Origin: Deltaproteobacteria bacterium
GTDB lineage: Bacteria > Desulfobacterota > Syntrophobacteria > Syntrophobacterales > Syntrophobacteraceae
Length of the DNA stretch: 64,000 nt
Assembly: GCA_021777755.1 (NCBI GenBank)
Contig: JAJYDE010000016.1
Location: 1 to 64,000, forward strand
Direction of reading: 5' to 3'
Shown: one piece after another, positions 62,004-64,000 of the stretch
Numbering within the stretch: position 1 is the first letter of the stretch
How the letters are laid out: each line of letters starts with the position of its first letter
Translations under genes and position numbers: made by a program
The notes under the pieces: generated by a model
What the model saw: only the letters and a program-made list of their open reading frames with translations
What the model was told of the DNA's origin: nothing
Database searches by the model: none

Positions 62004-63026
62004 ATGATAATGGATGATTTCTTGGGAGCATCGTTTGCCGGCAAAAAAATCCTGGTAGCCGGAGGTACCGGAACGATTGGAATTCAGGTGGTAAGGTTAC
62101 TGGTGGATTTGGAAGCCAAGGTCGAAGTGGTATCTGTCGATCCCCCGGAATATGCAAAAAGACTTTTCGACGAACGGGTTTCATTTACCAGGAGCGACCT
62201 GACAATTCTCGAAAACTGCATCGAGGCCACGCGCGGCAAGGATTACGTATTTAATCTCGTAGGCATAAAGGGTTCGACGGGAATCGGGGAAGCAAAGGTT
62301 GCAAGTTACCTGGTGCCAATGCTCTGGTTTCAAACAAACCTGATGGAGGCGGCTTTCAGGAACAAAGTCGAAAGGTACCTGTTTGTAAGCAGTATTTGCG
62401 CCTATCCGCAGTCTGCAATCGCAAAGAGCGAAGAAACCGTATGGGACGGAATGCCCAAGCAAAACGACCGGATCCCGGGGTTGGCGAAAAGAATGGGCGA
62501 AATTCAGGCGGAGGCTTATTTGCTCGAGCACGGATGGGACGCGGTACGGTTGGTTCGGCCTTCGAATGTGTACGGGCCTTACGATGATTTCAATCCTGCA
62601 ACAGCGCAGGTCATTCCCGCGCTCATAGCGCGCATGTGCGGCGGTGAGAACCCGCTGAAGGTCTGGGGGGACGGTTCGGCGATAAGAGATTTTATCTATT
62701 CCGAAGACGTGGCGCATTGGATGCTTGTGGCCTTACTCACAGCCCCAGCGTGCTTTCCGATAAATATCGGCGGCGGCCAGGGGGTTACGATCCGCCGGCT
62801 GGCGGAAATGATCGCACAATACATTCCCGATCCCCCCGTCATCGAATGGGATGCCACGAAGCCCGCGGGCGACCCGAAAAGGCTTCTTTCGACCAAAAGA
62901 GCCGAGGAGTATCTGGGGTACCACGTGATAACCGACCTGGCGGAGGGGATTCGGAAAACGATCGAATGGCACCTCGAAAACCGGCAAAGTCCGAGCAGGG
63001 GAAGGGAGACGCTTCGTGACAACTAG
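62004..63026 (+). CDS. SDR-type NAD-dependent epimerase, GDP-fucose-synthase-like, catalytic Tyr absent
   Basis: 340 residues from ATG at 62004 (AGGCTGAAT upstream; 61974 and 62010 are alternatives). NAD binding: VAGGTGTIGIQVV. VSSICAYPQS matches the catalytic Ser/Cys block of GDP-fucose synthase, and RPSNVYGPYDDFNP and WGDGSAIRDFIYSEDVA are typical. The YxxxK pair is changed: the Lys is present in GLAKRMGE (K162), but the position four residues before it is Pro (P158), not Tyr. The protein may use another acid/base, act as an epimerase only or be non-catalytic. Its place after the radical SAM gene implies the same sugar pathway. Confidence 0.87.
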   Translation: MIMDDFLGASFAGKKILVAGGTGTIGIQVVRLLVDLEAKVEVVSVDPPEYAKRLFDERVSFTRSDLTILENCIEATRGKDYVFNLVGIKGSTGIGEAKVASYLVPMLWFQTNLMEAAFRNKVERYLFVSSICAYPQSAIAKSEETVWDGMPKQNDRIPGLAKRMGEIQAEAYLLEHGWDAVRLVRPSNVYGPYDDFNPATAQVIPALIARMCGGENPLKVWGDGSAIRDFIYSEDVAHWMLVALLTAPACFPINIGGGQGVTIRRLAEMIAQYIPDPPVIEWDATKPAGDPKRLLSTKRAEEYLGYHVITDLAEGIRKTIEWHLENRQSPSRGRETLRDN

Positions 63027-63438
63027 TGGCCGCCAATTCACTCTGCCATTGGCAGAGCTTGCAGACAGGCTGACCGTGGATCAAATCAAGGAGGTGCTGG
63101 TTCCGGAGCACAGGGAAAGTTTTTCCCTGGAGATGGAGAAAATCTCCCACGACATCGATTTGATCATAGCCGAAAAGGACCTCCGATTGTCGTCGCGACT
63201 CATTCGAATCATTATCGCCCTGGCTCAGTTGAATCTCCACATCTGGCACAACAAGGACCTGATGCAGAAGGATGCCGGCAGGTATATGGAATTGCTGAAA
63301 CTGTCTCATCAGCTAAACGGGATCAGAAATCAGTTGAAGAACCTGCTCCTGGAGGAAACGGGCGAACGGGAAAAATCCGCGGAAAGATCGAACTTCAATA
63401 CCGACGGACTTGAAAACTGGACCGTAAGCATAAGATAG
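63016..63438 (+). CDS. Helical hypothetical protein in the glycan locus, 140 aa
   Basis: GTG start at 63016 with GGGAG eight bases upstream, overlapping the end of the epimerase gene by 11 bases. The product is mostly helical, with charged helices alternating with LIRIIIALAQLNLHIW and LKLSHQLNGIRNQLKNL. No membrane span, cysteine cluster or known domain is seen. It lies between two enzyme genes and is probably co-transcribed; it may be a small structural partner. I do not recognise the family. Confidence 0.65.
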   Translation: MTTSGRQFTLPLAELADRLTVDQIKEVLVPEHRESFSLEMEKISHDIDLIIAEKDLRLSSRLIRIIIALAQLNLHIWHNKDLMQKDAGRYMELLKLSHQLNGIRNQLKNLLLEETGEREKSAERSNFNTDGLENWTVSIR

Positions 63439-63443
63439 AGCCT

Positions 63444-64000
63444 ATGATCTATAAATATTTGGCAAATACGGGGATAAAGGTCCCCTCGATAGCTCAGGGG
63501 ACCACGGGTTTGGGCAGTCGCCAGAATTTCGATCCCGACAGGCTCAAGGCGAGAATCTCCGTTATGAAGTGTGGAATAGAGGCTGGCCTTACGTTTATCG
63601 ATACCGCGGAGCTCTACGGTGGAGGGTTTTCCGAGGAAATAACAGGGGGTGTGATTGCCGGGGTCAGAGACAAGATATTTTTGGCATCGAAGTTCAATCC
63701 CGACGACTTCGGCGGAGACTCGGTTTTTACCTCCCTCGAAAACAGCCTGAGAAGGCTCAAAACCGATTATCTCGACCTGTATCAAGTTCATTGGCCCAAC
63801 CCCTCCATCCCCATAGATAACATAATGAGGGCGCTCGACAAATTGATCCAGTCCGGCAAAATACGGTTTGCGGGTCTTAGCAACTTTTCTTTGAATGGTT
63901 TCAAGGCGGCCGAATCGCATCTGAATGGAAAAATAGTTTCAAATCAAAGAGAATACAACCTTCTCGACCGCTCGGTCGAAACTGACTTTCTGCCCTACGC
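63444..64000 (+). CDS. Aldo/keto reductase, cut by the window end
   Basis: The frame opens with ATG at 63444 (AAGATAGAG upstream) and has no stop before the window ends, leaving 185 residues. The aldo/keto reductase tetrad is visible: Asp and Tyr in FIDTAELYGGG, Lys in LASKFNP and His in LYQVHWPNP, plus GKIRFAGLSNFS. It would reduce a sugar carbonyl with NAD(P)H, fitting the last steps of the glycan precursor pathway. It follows the helical protein by five bases. Confidence 0.9.
   Translation, partial: MIYKYLANTGIKVPSIAQGTTGLGSRQNFDPDRLKARISVMKCGIEAGLTFIDTAELYGGGFSEEITGGVIAGVRDKIFLASKFNPDDFGGDSVFTSLENSLRRLKTDYLDLYQVHWPNPSIPIDNIMRALDKLIQSGKIRFAGLSNFSLNGFKAAESHLNGKIVSNQREYNLLDRSVETDFLPY

Noticed and set aside
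1-64000. tRNA genes, CRISPR arrays, insertion sequences
   Set aside because: T-loop-like GGTTCGA words were checked and fall inside protein genes; no regularly spaced repeats or transposase-like proteins were seen.

Overview
The window looks like chromosomal DNA of an anaerobic deltaproteobacterium (Desulfobacterota), perhaps near Syntrophobacterales. This is inferred from the gene mix, not from a marker search. The supporting genes are a B12-dependent acyl-CoA mutase with its MeaB chaperone, a membrane H+-pyrophosphatase, a class II (B12) ribonucleotide reductase, an Fe-S/DUF3786 protein and a mitochondrial EFG1-like (spd type) elongation factor G. DNA is GC-rich, with long GC-rich intergenic hairpins. 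No tRNA, rRNA, CRISPR array, transposase or phage gene was seen.

Region by region. 1-2.1 kb: a Lon-family protease lacking its N-terminus at a probable contig edge. 2.3-4.8 kb (-): an operon of a 50-aa ORF, a HExxH-like unknown protein, gatC and gatA. 5.1-8.3 kb (+): acyl-CoA mutase large subunit, B12 subunit and meaB, with active-site residues of the isobutyryl-CoA mutase type. 8.5-12 kb: a tiny membrane protein, a K+-independent-type hppA with a ~370-nt leader, and a beta-lactamase-fold hydrolase. 12.2-23.4 kb: an M16C peptidase, two small Cys-rich proteins, rlmI, a LOG protein, a zinc ribbon protein, a pseudouridine synthase, a secreted lipase, a PAS-CheW fusion and a lysine 2,3-aminomutase. 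23.6-25.9 kb: a MurU-like/AmgK-like pair and a small basic protein. 26-34.8 kb: a hybrid histidine kinase, HMG-CoA lyase, a possible sRNA, a membrane zinc ribbon, a DUF3786 protein, a permease and an M48 peptidase. 34.8-39 kb: EF-G and a LysM endopeptidase. 39.5-42.9 kb (-): an envelope acylation set (esterase, MBOAT, SGNH) in which the esterase carries an in-frame amber codon. 43.4-50.7 kb (+): nrdJ, endonuclease V, an acidic repeat protein and a secreted M16 peptidase. 50.7-54.6 kb: an apparently leaderless radical SAM gene, an MFS carrier, an HD hydrolase and a NUDIX hydrolase.

54.7-64 kb is the most unusual part. It is a sugar or surface-glycan locus with a two-domain glycosyltransferase, a sugar dehydratase/epimerase behind a sigma-54-type promoter, a split transketolase, a 931-aa fusion (B12-binding, radical SAM, zinc ribbon, Rossmann-like and SAM-methyltransferase parts), a second epimerase lacking its catalytic Tyr, a small helical protein and an aldo/keto reductase cut by the window end. 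I infer assembly of a branched or C-methylated sugar. The mutase, NrdJ and the fusion protein all imply a large cobalamin demand.
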